From positions 23,792,352 through 23,856,351 of the forward strand of contig OZ025257.1 of assembly GCA_964019135.1 (NCBI GenBank): a DNA stretch of 64,000 bases. The letters are read 5' to 3'. Of the stretch, positions 25,058 to 36,800 are shown one piece after another. The translations under genes and the position numbers were made by a program. This stretch comes from Arenicola marina. Taxonomy: Eukaryota; Annelida; Polychaeta; Arenicolidae. The notes below the pieces were generated by a model. That model was not told where the DNA came from and made no database searches. It saw nothing but the letters and a program-made list of their open reading frames with translations. Numbering within the stretch: position 1 is the first letter of the stretch; every line of letters begins with the position of its first letter.

Positions 25058-26200
25058 TAATGACATCTGATGTATTCCATGTGGCTGGCCTATCGCTCTC
25101 ATGGGCACAATGCATCTTTAGACCAACTTACTCATCAAGCATCAGACAGGTCACGAGGCATACTTTCCGCTTCAAAAACGACATGCCATACCAAAAAAGT
25201 GCAAAGTTTTGTTTTTCAGTTAAGCTCCATTATATTGAATCAGTGTCAACATCAGTGTTCGTAAGTGCACTGGAAAAGGTGCCGTATTTAGACCACTTAC
25301 TGATCTGTGCCAGATGTAGGTGTTGTGTATTATAGAGGTGGGGGACGCCATTCTCTTCAAATCTTCACCTGCCTCTATTTTTATTATATGGGCGTCGCTC
25401 TCTTGCAAGGCTTAATGGCTAATGTTAGAGTTCAATAAATGAATGTTATGCACGATCACTTCACTGGCCTTTAAGGTTGTGAAGCAGTTTGGTTGAAAAT
25501 ATCGCGCAGACACTTGCATTGGATTTGGCTGCGTCAACAAGTTTAATTTCTGTTGCATCTTGTACATTACGTGATTTACTGCGTAACCTATTCAGCTGCT
25601 TAACTATGGAGCAAGGATATGGCAATCATGCAATTTCGCACACTTTATTGACCTGTAAAGCGAGGCATTCCCCGCGAGAATGACATCACAAATATCTTTA
25701 TGATTTCCGCATGGTTTGTTGTTTGAATGAAAATTCAGGTCCCTCTGGTGTGCGCCATTATATGCAATCCCAGCATGTTCTCCATGAAAGTGCCATAATA
25801 TCATTTTATTGCTACCCCTTGTCTAGTCGCTATTTGGCTTTCGAGTGGTCGCAACTTTGGCTTCCATTACCAGTCTCTATGCATAGCCGGAACCGTAAGA
25901 AGATTGAGTTATACCTTGATCTAACCATGTATATATTTCGCTTTAGAGAACACCCAGCAAACAATACGAGCTCCAGACAGATTCGAATATGTTATTCTAT
26001 CACCATAAGACTTCAAATTTCAGTCATCAAGCTTTGATGTAATGCTTAAACCAGCTGCCATGTATCCCTGTGTGTTCTCTTCAGAAACTTGATAGCCGAG
26101 AAATACGTAACGTATTTTTGCAGATAAGGAATCGACATGTTTTTGTAAAGCAGCTCACATTTAATGAAAGGTGATACAGATTGATGACTTTTCAGGCTGA
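25058..26200. repeat. Blocks B and D, copy 3
   Basis: Block B (25,058-25,205) joins directly to block D (25,235-26,200); block C is missing. Confidence 0.75.
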
Positions 26201-26299
26201 GAGAACAATGTGATGTAACGAGCCTTGCACATATTGTCTGCTTATGCGCACAGTATAAATCAACAGCTGTCATGTTCTTCGTATTTCAATGTAGCAATG

Positions 26300-27246
26300 G
26301 AAAACAGTAGACAAAAACATCGCCTCCCTCAGTGGTGTGATGCCTCGCTATTATTGAGCAGACTACTACCATTTGTCCAATGCACGTGCCCAGTGATATT
26401 TCTGTAACGTGACTGACCGGGTTCATCTAACACAACAAGTGTTGTTCTCCCTTGAAGACACAAGGCGGTGACATCGCTGGATGTGGCCCAATAACGTGAC
26501 AACTACAATAATGTGCACTTGCATTGTGGTCAAGCCAAATATATACTCCCTTAGTCATCTAGTGGCTAAAGTACCCAAATTAAGTATTCATATCCACATA
26601 TTTCAAATATATGAAATGTATTGCAATGATGGGTGGGAATATACGTATTTTATTCTGAAAACGTGTCTTATAAACGATGCCCAAGTTTGACCTACAACAC
26701 TATTTGAAATCAAACGACAGAAGTCTGAAACATCCTTCCATTATAGTTCCGCCCAAAAAACAGGGACGAGACAAGACGACGCATATTTTGCATTTTCTTT
26801 GCCAATAAACCTTATCCACGGGAGTCCTCCACCATTTCGCCTCATCCCTAGCTTTATTTAGTATCACACTTGATGTCAACGTCCGCCTCAATGTAAACTA
26901 TACAACTTCAGCGAGGCAGGCCACCCAGGGGGCTATGAGCCCGGCACCTTGAGGGACACGTCTCGGGGCTAACTTACTCAGGGCAAAGAAGCCGTTGTAA
27001 GACGACCGGTCCCCGCTTTGACTGTCGGTTCGCATGTCGAGATACCATCAAGGCGCATATATAATGAGGGCAGCCCTTCAGTTTATCCCGATATTATCGT
27101 CACGGTTCATAAACGCCAGAAAAGTTGTGATTGACCAAGAGGGCGTGTCAAATCTCCATATGGCATTGCAACGGAAGGCATTACGTCTGAACGAAGCAGT
27201 TTCTTCATAAATAGCTTAGATCGATACCGCTGTCACTAATGCTGAG
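26300..27246. repeat. Block E, copy 3
   Basis: Third copy of block E. It leads into the expanded 29-bp array at the position where copies 1 and 2 hold two units. Confidence 0.8.
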
Positions 27247-28350
27247 AGGCCATGAATTTCAGACCGATATCTCCATAGCCCGGAGTGTCAGACCGATATC
27301 TTCATGGCCTGGAGTGTCAGACCGATATCTCCATGGCCTGGAGTGTCAGACCGATATCTCCATGGCCTGGAGTGTCAGATCGATATCTTCATGGCCTGGA
27401 GTGTCAGACCGATATCTTCATGGCCTGGAGTATCAGACCGATATTTCCATGGCCTGGAGGGTCAGACCGATATCTCCATGGCCCGGAGTGTCAGACCGAT
27501 ATCTCCATAGCCCGGAGTGTCAGACCGATATCTCCATGGCCAGGAGTGTCAGACCGATATCTCCATGGCCTGGAGTGTCAGACCGATATTTCCATGGCCT
27601 GGAGGGTCAGATCGATATCTTCATGGTCCGGAGTGTCAAACCGATATCTTCATGGCCTGGAGTGTCAGACCGTTATCTTCATGGCCTGGAGTGTCAGACC
27701 GATATCTTCATGGCCTGGAGTGTCAGACCGATATCTCCATAGCCCGGAGTGTCAGACCGATATCTCCATGGCCAGGAGTGTCAGACCGATATCTCCATGG
27801 CCTGGAGTGTCAGACCGATATTTCCATGGCCTGGAGGGTCAGATCGATATCTTCATGGTCCGGAGTGTCAAACCGATATCTTCATGGCCTGGAGTGTCAG
27901 ACCGTTATCTTCATGGCCTGGAGTGTCAGACCGATATCTCCATGGCCTGGAGTGTCAGACCGATATCTCCATAGCCCGGAGTGTCAGACCGATGTCTCCA
28001 TGGCCTGGAGTGTCAGACCGATATTTCCATGGCCTGGAGTGTCAGACCGATATCTCCATAGCCCGGAGTGTCAGACCGATATTTCCATGGCCTGGAGTGT
28101 CAGACCGATATCTTCATGGCCTGGAGTGTCAGACCAATATCTTCATGGCCGGGAGGGTCAGATCGATATCTTCATGGCCGGGAGGGTCAGACCAATATCT
28201 TCATGGCCGGGAGGGTCAGATCGATATCTTCATGGTCCGGAGTGTGAAACCGATATCTTCATGGCCTGGAGTGTCAGACCGATATCTTCATGGCCTGGAG
28301 TGTCAGACCGATATCTCCATGGCCTGGAGTGTCAGACCGATATCTTCATG
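27247..28350. repeat. Expanded 29-bp minisatellite (~38 units)
   Basis: The unit core is 'gtcagaccgatatc' followed by 'tccatggcctggagt'-type sequence; each unit carries GATATC and often CCATGG. The 29-bp period is not a multiple of three and the plus-strand unit has no stop in any phase, so all three plus frames stay open (167, 229, 222 and 320 codons) and show the same 29-residue repeat. This arises from the repeat itself and is not evidence of a protein. An 8-unit (232-bp) higher-order block starting near 27,507 recurs from 27,739. Confidence 0.95.
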
Positions 28351-29750
28351 GTGCTTGATGCTGACAACGTCTTGCCCTTTTACAGATTCTTATGCCATGG
28401 ATCGCAACCCTCCATGACAATGAATGCTCAAATGGGTCGTAAAATTACCGCAGTGACATACTTTCTTTCCCTAAATTGATAACATTATTCAATATATATA
28501 TATATATATATATATATAATGGTATCCGAAGCAATTAGAAGGCGAGACTTGTGTTCCATCGGTCTGGGACAGCCAGAGGCATGTTTGTGTAACTGTTTGC
28601 ATATCTAAAGCACTGAATGTTGCAGTCAATGACAGAATAAAGGCCTGCTGGATAAAGTACAAACGTAAATAATACGATTTATTACTAACATTATCAGGTG
28701 TGAATTCGACATAACTATAAAACACTTTTTTTGCCGGTAGACACTTTTTGAGAAGAACGTGCTGAAACCAGCCACATATTGAGGCCGACGATATGATACT
28801 GATACAAGCGAGGATTTGACTCATTTCCGCTTGAATAAAACACCCCTGTGATCATCATTGTCGTACGAATAATGGCCACGGAACCCGGGGTGCGCCTGTA
28901 CAAGGCTGCTCTCTCTGGATCTGTCAGCCTTTGTTGCCGGACGGGTAGGGTTGCGGGTTCGGGTGCAACTTGGTACAAAGAGGCGAGGGGTGTTGCAGCT
29001 GGCCTCTCAAGCCGCGGTACCAGTGTGAGGTGGCGGCTTGGGGGGAGGGGGTGGGGGAGCAGTTTAACACAAATCTAGCCCGATGGAGTCGGCGTATTCC
29101 ATGACACGTAGGAAAAGTAATCCACTTCCGGTGTCGTCTGGCTGTAATTCCCCAGGAGGCGGGAAGGGAGGGATGTAGGCGGGGAGGCAAGGGTGGGTGG
29201 GTCTGGGGGTCGGGGGGTCTGGGGTAATCAATGTTCCATTGGCACAGGGTGGTGAGTTGGAAGGCCACCGGAGGTGAAAGAGACTCAAACAAGATGTCAC
29301 GGAGAGACGACTGGGACTGCTGGGGTGTGAGGGGGCCTGGGGGGAGTGGAGTCTGACATGGTGTCCGCCCAGATGCCGAAACCAGTCTGACCTTGGCACT
29401 TGTGGGACCCGTAGAAAGGGTGGAGCGGCAGCGTCATCACCTCGGCCTGGACAAGGTAGGTCTGGGGCAACCGTGACCCGTGTTATCTGTCCAAGCCACG
29501 CTGTGACGTCATCCTCGATCAACGTGACTTGACTGAGTTCCTGGAATTTCGATTTTCAGCTTCCGGTCAATGGAAGGACGAGACAAACTACAGTAACACC
29601 AGATTGGTAACGGTGGGTCGGGTTGCTGGGTGGGGGTAAGGAGAGGGAAATATGAGGTACATGAGGCATGGCATCTTTGAGGGGCGTGTGAGGGCAACCT
29701 GATGATGTCACCGCCAGGACACCCTAATGACGTCACCGCCAGTATAAAGT
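28351..29750. repeat. Block F, copy 3
   Basis: Longest copy of block F. It includes a (TA)n tract at 28,491-28,519 and G-rich stretches at 29,040-29,060 and 29,160-29,220. No gene. Confidence 0.8.
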
Positions 29751-30118
29751 ATGTTGTAGCGGATAATCCTTATCGTCTCCCTTTACGGTCTGACCAGCTA
29801 TTCACATTTTGTATAAACGCACAACATTTAATAATAACTGTTTCATTTGACTATATTCTGATTTTACTGCCTGTTGTTTTTTTATTTTTCAATACGTTAT
29901 TTTTTATAACATAAAAAATTATATTTCATAACATAGTTATTAAGTAGGATTGTTGTGTGACCCAGAACCTCAATGAGCAGAGTTCTGCTGCCAGCAGTTG
30001 CCAGCAGTTGTGAATGTGTCGCTCTGGCAATCTATTTAGTCACATCGTGTAGACAGCTCATCAGGTTCTTTTAATCAACAAACGGTGTCTCTGAAAACAG
30101 TCCCTTGATATGGCAACG
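29751..30118. other. AT-rich spacer
   Basis: No feature beyond a direct repeat of 'ccagcagttg' at 29,991-30,010. Confidence 0.5.
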
Positions 30119-30630
30119 GTCGATCCCTGACACGAGACACCAATAATCGATCCCTGACACGAGACACAAATGGTCGATCCCTGACACGAGACACAAATGG
30201 TCTATCCCTGACACGAGACACAAATGGTCCATCCCTGACACGAGACACAAATGGTCCATCCATGACACGAGATACAAATGGTCAATCCCTGACACGAGAC
30301 ACAAATGGTCGATCCCTGACACGAGACACAAATGGTCGATCCCTGACACGAGACACAAATGGTCGATCCCTGACACGAGACACAAATGGTCGATCCCTGA
30401 CACGAGACACAAATGGTCCATCCATGACACGAGACACAAATGGTCGATCCCTGACACGATACACAAATGGTCGATCCCTGACACGAGACACAAATGGTCG
30501 ATCCCTGACACGAGACACAAATGGTCGATCCCTGACACGAGACACAAATGGTCGATCCCTGACACGAGACACAAATGGTCGATCCCTGACACGAGACACA
30601 AATGGTCGATCCCTGACACGAGACACACGA
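30119..30630. repeat. 27-bp minisatellite (~19 units)
   Basis: The unit contains 'cacgagacacaaatggtc' then 'gatccctga', with near-identical copies. Because 27 is a multiple of three, one plus frame (9-residue repeat TRDTNGRSL) and two minus frames stay open, up to 185 codons. The array has no flanking gene structure or start context, so I treat these frames as by-products. Confidence 0.95.
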
Positions 30631-30809
30631 AATGAAGACTGATCGGGTCGAAGAGGCTCAGACTTGACGGTTTCCTACTGCCGGAACGGTCTTCTTATTA
30701 TTTGTTTATTATCTTTTGTCTATCATTTGACTAAAATTTAAATGCTTAATATTACAAACCCACGAGGTGATCTTCATAACGTCATCGCACAACAGACTTT
30801 ATAATAACA

Positions 30810-31190
30810 GATTTGCAGATAGTCATATGAGAACCAGCTGCCACCCAGGTACAAAGGCACACCTGGCGCACGATTCATAAATAAGTTCCGGAGACTATAC
30901 GGGATATGCCGCGACGAGGAAATTTGATGAACTTCCATTTTATGTTCCAACGCCTTTTTAATACAGCGCAATTGATATGATCCGTCATGAAACATGAAAT
31001 GTGAACAGTGGCGCAACATACATTTTTGCAAATCAAACGAAACCTTCTTCACGAAACAACAACAATTTAAGGCGTGACCAAGCGCCTTGAATGGGAGGCA
31101 CAACGTTAGATTTCTGCCCCACAAAACCCGTGGTGCCAAAACTGAGCGTTAAGCCAATAACTGAAATAGCGTGAGGCCTTGTGAAGCGAG
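30810..31190. repeat. Block G, copy 3
   Basis: Third copy of block G: 'gccgcgacgagga', 'ttttatgttccaa' and 'ttgaatgggaggcacaacgt'. Confidence 0.75.
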
Positions 31191-31469
31191 GGTGGATTAT
31201 ACTGAGTGTAGAGAATGGAAGGGAGAGCTGAAAACTGGAGCCGACCCGGGGGATTATACTGACTGAGGCCGGGGAACAACAGCGGATGATACCGCGGCAG
31301 AGAACAACACTGTGGATATACCGATAGAGGATGCAACTTAGTGGCTTATTCCAGATTCGTAAAACGAAGCATTAGACTTAGAGTAGGGAACGCCAGACGT
31401 CGGTGTTTTGCTCGGGCTCTACGGGTGAACGATACTAGACTATCATGAACATCTCACGTATGTATATCA
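31191..31469. other. Spacer between blocks G and H
   Basis: Contains a loose repeat of 'ggattatactga' near 31,193 and 31,251. No gene. Confidence 0.45.
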
Positions 31470-32079
31470 AAATGTCTTTAACCTAATTTAACTAATTCTT
31501 TTAGCTAATTTAATTCATCCAGCGAGGGAAATATAGTGCTCCCCACAAGACATCCCACAAGGCGCTGACGCCGCCGACGGCAGCCCCCTGTGTGTGTGTG
31601 TGTGTGAGGAGGGGGGGGGTCAACATGTGTCTTGTATAAACACTCCCCAGACCATGTTTATTTTTTAGCACGATGGGAAAGTCGTTGGCTTTACTATGTG
31701 AGCATGATCTGTCGCCGCCACCTTTAGTATGTGCGTCTGGGGTGCGCACCGTAGCGCGATCAACAGCGAACCTTCGCCAAAGATCGCTATACGGTACGAT
31801 GTGAACTTGGCTGATCGGTCAAGGCCTTACGGGCGACAAATGAGAAGTGAGGTAGGTTTGCCGAAGCTAACCGATAGCGAAGAGTTTGGCATAATAATTA
31901 AGAGTGACGATTGACAATATTAGCGCTGACCGCTGACGTCCAATAGCGAGGTCCTTCTAATATCTGCTAACATATTATTACGAACATTACAAAGCGGTCA
32001 TTGTGTAGAAGGAAACTTACAGCGCCCTCGCTTTCTAAGAATTTCGGACTTTCGCTATATATTTCGACCATATCTTTCG
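31470..32079. repeat. Block H, copy 2
   Basis: Second copy of 18,995-19,562, again ending against block A. Confidence 0.8.
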
Positions 32080-33180
32080 GAGTCCCTTGTGCGACAGGTT
32101 AGCCCTGGTCTGTCGCCTCCAACAGAGTACGTTTTGCGGTATGAATGGAAGGGGGCAGGAGTGCAGGTTCCCGAGAGTATGGGCTTAGTAGTATCTGTAT
32201 ACGTCAGTCCCATGGGTGCAGTGGATTATCTTGTATCACTCACTGAAGCTGGCTTGGTGACCGGATTGCTGGGGCTCATTGAGTCTTTAACCTCTTCAGG
32301 TCCGAATTCCTGAAGGCCGGATTATCTCTGCCCATCTGAACCCCGAAATTTTGGGGTCCCGGCCTGAAGAGGGTAATTGGATTTTATTCACTACAGAGTG
32401 GGTTGAATGACGCTAGGGATGATGGGATTCAACCAGCGGGTTGGGTCAGAGATGTGAATGGATTTTATATTAATCAGTTGATTTGCAACCAAACTGATCA
32501 TCTGATATCCTTCTTTTTTTGATGGGAGGAGGTGCGGTGGCAAGGGGAGGGGGGGGTGTATTACGAGCGACTCGATTTACATGGTATTCAGGCGAGGCGT
32601 TCTCAAGTGTGGAAATTCAGCACATCGGGGTTGCGGTGGTGACAGCGCTCAGATTGGTAAGCGTTATCCGTGAAGCCAGCCTCATCAATATGACCTTGGA
32701 ACCTGATGGCAAAGGTGTGGCTCGACGGGGTGTGGTGAGGGGATGTGGAGAGGGTGGAGAAGCTCCGATGGTGGTGGGGGCGGTGGAGGGACTCGAAAAG
32801 TTACTACGGGGTGTTTGTGGGAGGGGAGGGGTGGAAGATGGATAAGGTGTAGACACTACGACGGGGTAAGTCATTGCTGCCGTGACCTCTGCCATCACCC
32901 CAGGCCACCCGATCACGTCACACAGCCATTGCCGACCATTACCGTGTGTGGATCCGGCCGATAGGGGCTTAGCATTCACAGCGGCGGCGCGGATCCTAGT
33001 CTCCTCCACAGCCCGCCGCTGCGTGGCCAGTTCACTCAGATTGGAGCGAGCGGAGGTGGGGCTGTGGAAGAGCCTACGCGGACACCAGACTGGCTCGTCT
33101 AGTCCAGGGCGCCGTTAGATATCATACCGGCTGCCCGTCTGCTGGAGGAATGGCATCCTAGGAGGGTGTGCGTGACAACC
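32080..33180. repeat. Tandem unit copy 4 start: block A
   Basis: Third long copy of block A, interrupted by an 82-bp MITE at 32,291. The open frame around 32,190-32,290 is kept up to the MITE. Confidence 0.85.
32287..32376. mobile_element. piggyBac-like MITE (82 bp)
   Basis: The ends 'cctcttcagg' (32,291) and 'cctgaagagg' (32,363) form terminal inverted repeats. They are flanked by TTAA on the left and GTAA, one mismatch from TTAA, on the right. The interior includes a second inverted repeat, 'accccgaaattttggggt'. The paralogous sites at 10,440 and 19,778 read straight from 'gagtc' to 'ttgattgga', so they are empty sites. TTAA target duplication is the hallmark of piggyBac-type elements. The element is far too short to encode a transposase. 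Confidence 0.75.
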
Positions 33181-33425
33181 CCGTGCGGTGGCCATGGACA
33201 TCACGCGTGACGCATTCCGTCGGCTGATTACTTGCGACCTACCCACTTAGTGGTAGAAAGGGATTCCTTGCCACCCGTGAAGGGTCATGGCTTGTGAATA
33301 GCATTGCCTTGTTTCTCTCTCTCTCTCGTTGCTTGTATGTACATCGATTGGCTGAGGACGGCCTTTCAGTGAAGTAGGATGCAGCACTTCCGGTCTGTCG
33401 TCGTCATCTACCTGCAACTTTCACA

Positions 33426-33602
33426 AAGTGAACAAATGAAATGAAATAATGGTTCTTTACGCCATTTTTGTGCACATGAAGGCCAGATTGAACCCATGGA
33501 CAATGAAATGGGTTTGGATGAAGTTTTCCCCAGATTACGACAGTTCTAACCCATGATCTGGTGACCTGCATCCAAGCCAGTTTTCTAACTGGGCTAGGGG
33601 AT
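33426..33602 (-). mobile_element. tRNA-derived SINE, family 1, copy 2
   Basis: Diverged paralogue of 20,770-20,958. The A box is decayed ('tagcccagttagaaaactgg') and the B-box region reads 'tgggttagaactgtcg'. The same A/T-rich tail is present. Confidence 0.5.
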
Positions 33603-33819
33603 GAGGGGGCAAGGGGGCGGGGCTTCCGACAAACATTGAGAAGATCGGTCCTCGACCTTGCCAGAAACGAGCAGAAGATCTAACCTGGATAATAATTAAC
33701 ATGTTTCTGTGAAACGAAGAAAACAATACAACCTACGAAATAAAGAATCAAGGTCAGTTCGCTGTGCCAACCAGCCGTCTCTGGGGGGGGGGGGGGTCCG
33801 TATCAGAGTGGTGTCACGA

Positions 33820-36800
33820 ATCTGCATTGTATTTGTGTAATGAATCACTGTTTGACCCGATCGTATGACTTCCCAGAAATCGTTGGAACCGCCCGTCGAT
33901 GTCCAATGTGAAATGTATTAAAGACGATAATCCATGAAATAATTCTGCACTTGGCACTTGTAAATTATGAACTATCGCTGCAGATATCGCTGAATGCGGC
34001 TTCGTCACGTGGTCGAGTGCTAGGAATGAACTCTGTCCATACGGTTACCATGCAATGTCGCTATCTAACGGTTGTTTTGGCAATCAACCCTCACTTTCGG
34101 GTAGAGGGAGATGAACCAGCGTGTGCGCTTTGCGGTAGAGCGGCCGCTTATCTCATTAGTACTTCACGTTTACGAGCTACCATCCCCTTTCCCCCCCACC
34201 ATCTCCTTTTTCTGGGATGTGCCACGCCGAGCCTCTGACATTATTTCTGTTCAGTCAACCGACCACAGAGAGCAGTGACAAAAACCAGCCGCTGACATAA
34301 CGGACCCAGTCTGACAGACCGGTCACATCCGAGCGCAATGCTAATCGTATTTTGATTCGTCCGGTTTTTTAAGCGTTATGGAGTTCATCCAGCAGATCGA
34401 GTGTTGTATTGTCTAAAACATATCCCGCAAGGCGCTGAGATCGCTGCGTCCGGCCAGGGCCTAGTGTCAGGTGACGGCGGAGGATCAATTTACAAAAGCC
34501 TTCCACAGGCGGTTTTCAGCAAGAGGTTTTTGTCACTTCAAGATGCTATTTCTGACTTTATGTGGCACGTGCGTTAGCAGGTGCGTTGGCACGTGTGGCA
34601 CGTTTTTGGAGGACCCGAAGAAACGCGATGGCCGACAGCTGGCCGTCAGCCTTACAGCTTGTGGGCACTTTGTGTGTAGGAAGGAAAGGCGGCAGGTTCC
34701 ACGGAGTGGGGCAAGACTTATCTCGGGGGCATAACAATATACATGACACGTGTTGATGCAAAGGGTGGGAGTCAGCAGGCGGCCTAGTGGGTAGCGTGGT
34801 TGGCTGTTGTTTTTTTCTTGCTAGAGTAGCCTTAGTGGCCGGGGTGTGTGGTGCGAATAGTATTCTGCTAAAAATATCAAATTTAGGCCCTAACTATATC
34901 AATGTATACCACCTACTGCTTACACGATAGGTTTTCAAGAAGACATAGTTCAACGCAACCGTTGTAGGCATATCTAATTCCCTTTAAATTACAACAAAAT
35001 AAGCTGAAAATGCATCGCCTGACGGCATTCCAAGCCCTCCTTCAAATGGAATCATGGTGTGGTGTGTACAAAGAGGGTCATTAGGGTCAATGAACTCCCG
35101 GGAAATAGCGTTGGATGAAACAACCCCCGTGGCCCGAAGCCAGGTTCGTTCATCTTTTGGTCTGTGTCGCTCAGCCTCAAAAGCCTGCGACTGATGGCAT
35201 AATTAAAAGGCATGTGCGGTGGGCATCGTTCAAGGTTACATAAAATTGTAAACAAAATACATACCGTTTAATTTTTTTAACGTGAAGGAGAAGCACACAT
35301 CCCACCAGGTGACGGCACGTGACGCACCTGGGGAAGTGGAAGTGGAGAGTGGAAAGTGGGGAGGGAGGTCGGGGTGGAGCAGCCGGACGGAAGGGGAGGG
35401 GGTTATCACATTTAGGGTGAGCCAAGGAAGGGGTGGCCGGTTGCGATGACTTCCAGCCAACTGCCCCAGTGGCGCCACCCGGATTGTCTGATTGACTGAC
35501 TGACTGCTGGGTAAACGGGTATAAGGTGGTTGCATTATGGGGGTCCGGTATGGAACAGTCTGAGGTCAAAAGAGGTAGTGAGGGGTGGAGGGATGGGTGT
35601 GTATTCGGATGTGTGTCAGGCCAGCCATAGGCGGAGATGTCCTACACGGGGCCGAGCAACTCACTCCCTGTCAGACGGAGATGAATAAAGTGGGAACGAA
35701 TGCACAACGAAGGGCGGAGGGAATGGGGCGCCGGTGGGTGGCTGGTGAGGGGGGGGGGCGTGGTGGTGTCATGGGCAAAGTTAAAACAATGTTGCATGTT
35801 TGCTGTGTCCCCAAAGGAATGACACCCTCCAAACCGGCCTGTTTCAATTAAACTGGACGACTCCTACATATTTAATGTAATCGCTATTCCACCGTTGTTT
35901 GTTGAGATGAGATGGTTGAGGTGATCTAAGAGGACTAATAACATCTAGCTTTGGTCCATTGGGATTTGACCATTATAAATGTACAGAATTCAGCCGTGTG
36001 ATTTCCTGTGCATTCACCCCTGACATTATGCGTGTCATTAACGCGTAAAGTTATATCGACCAGTTTAGCTCCCATGTGCAATAAACGCGTGTCCTAAAAC
36101 AGCGATAATTCCAGGACTGACTGAGCAGGTGCATGGGGTCGTGGGGTCGGCGGTGACAACCAATACTTCTTTCAGGCTCTACGAATGCTGGCTATGTTTA
36201 CAACGAAGACGTGGTGTATTATACAAAATGTCATTAACCTTGGGGATTTATTTCAGGGCAGTTGTTCATTATTACTTGTTTATCGAGATTAGCGGGCTGC
36301 ATCCAAGTATTTATGATGTCTTTAATTGCAGTTATTAATTGTTAATGATTGTTTCTAAGATCTTTATTTACCCAGAGAATAATTCAATAAAACAATATTA
36401 CACAGTACAGCATCCTCGGCATCATAAATTTAAACCAAAATGTACTAATTGACATCATGAACGTATAATAAAAGAAAAACTATTAACAAACACATAATAA
36501 ATAGCAAAATATCACGTGATAAAATTTTGAAATGCGCTGCATATTTTAATTGTTAATGATGCTATTAATCGTATGTCGCGTTTGGCAGTCTACCTCCAAG
36601 CATACCGCTAAACATTATCTAGACGTCCAATCGGCAACGGATTAACACGGATCCTTAGTGTAACTAGCTTGCTGCTTACGTTAATGAGGGATGCAATTGG
36701 TTTGTTGACAAAATGTTTACATACATGTAGCATGATCCCTCTGGACTTCTAGCAAAGGGCCTCATTTCCACCCTGTGAAGCGGACAATGAAAGGAGGGGC

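Noticed and set aside
27239-28479. Long plus-strand frames of 167-320 codons
   Set aside because: They are three phases of one stop-free 29-bp repeat. All give the same repeating peptide, and the progenitor sites with two units have no frame.
27247-30630. Possible CRISPR arrays (27-29-bp direct repeats)
   Set aside because: Units are contiguous with no unique spacers, there are no cas genes, and the DNA is animal.
30071-30642. Frames of 114-185 codons on both strands
   Set aside because: By-product of a stop-free 27-bp repeat; no start, splice or flank evidence.
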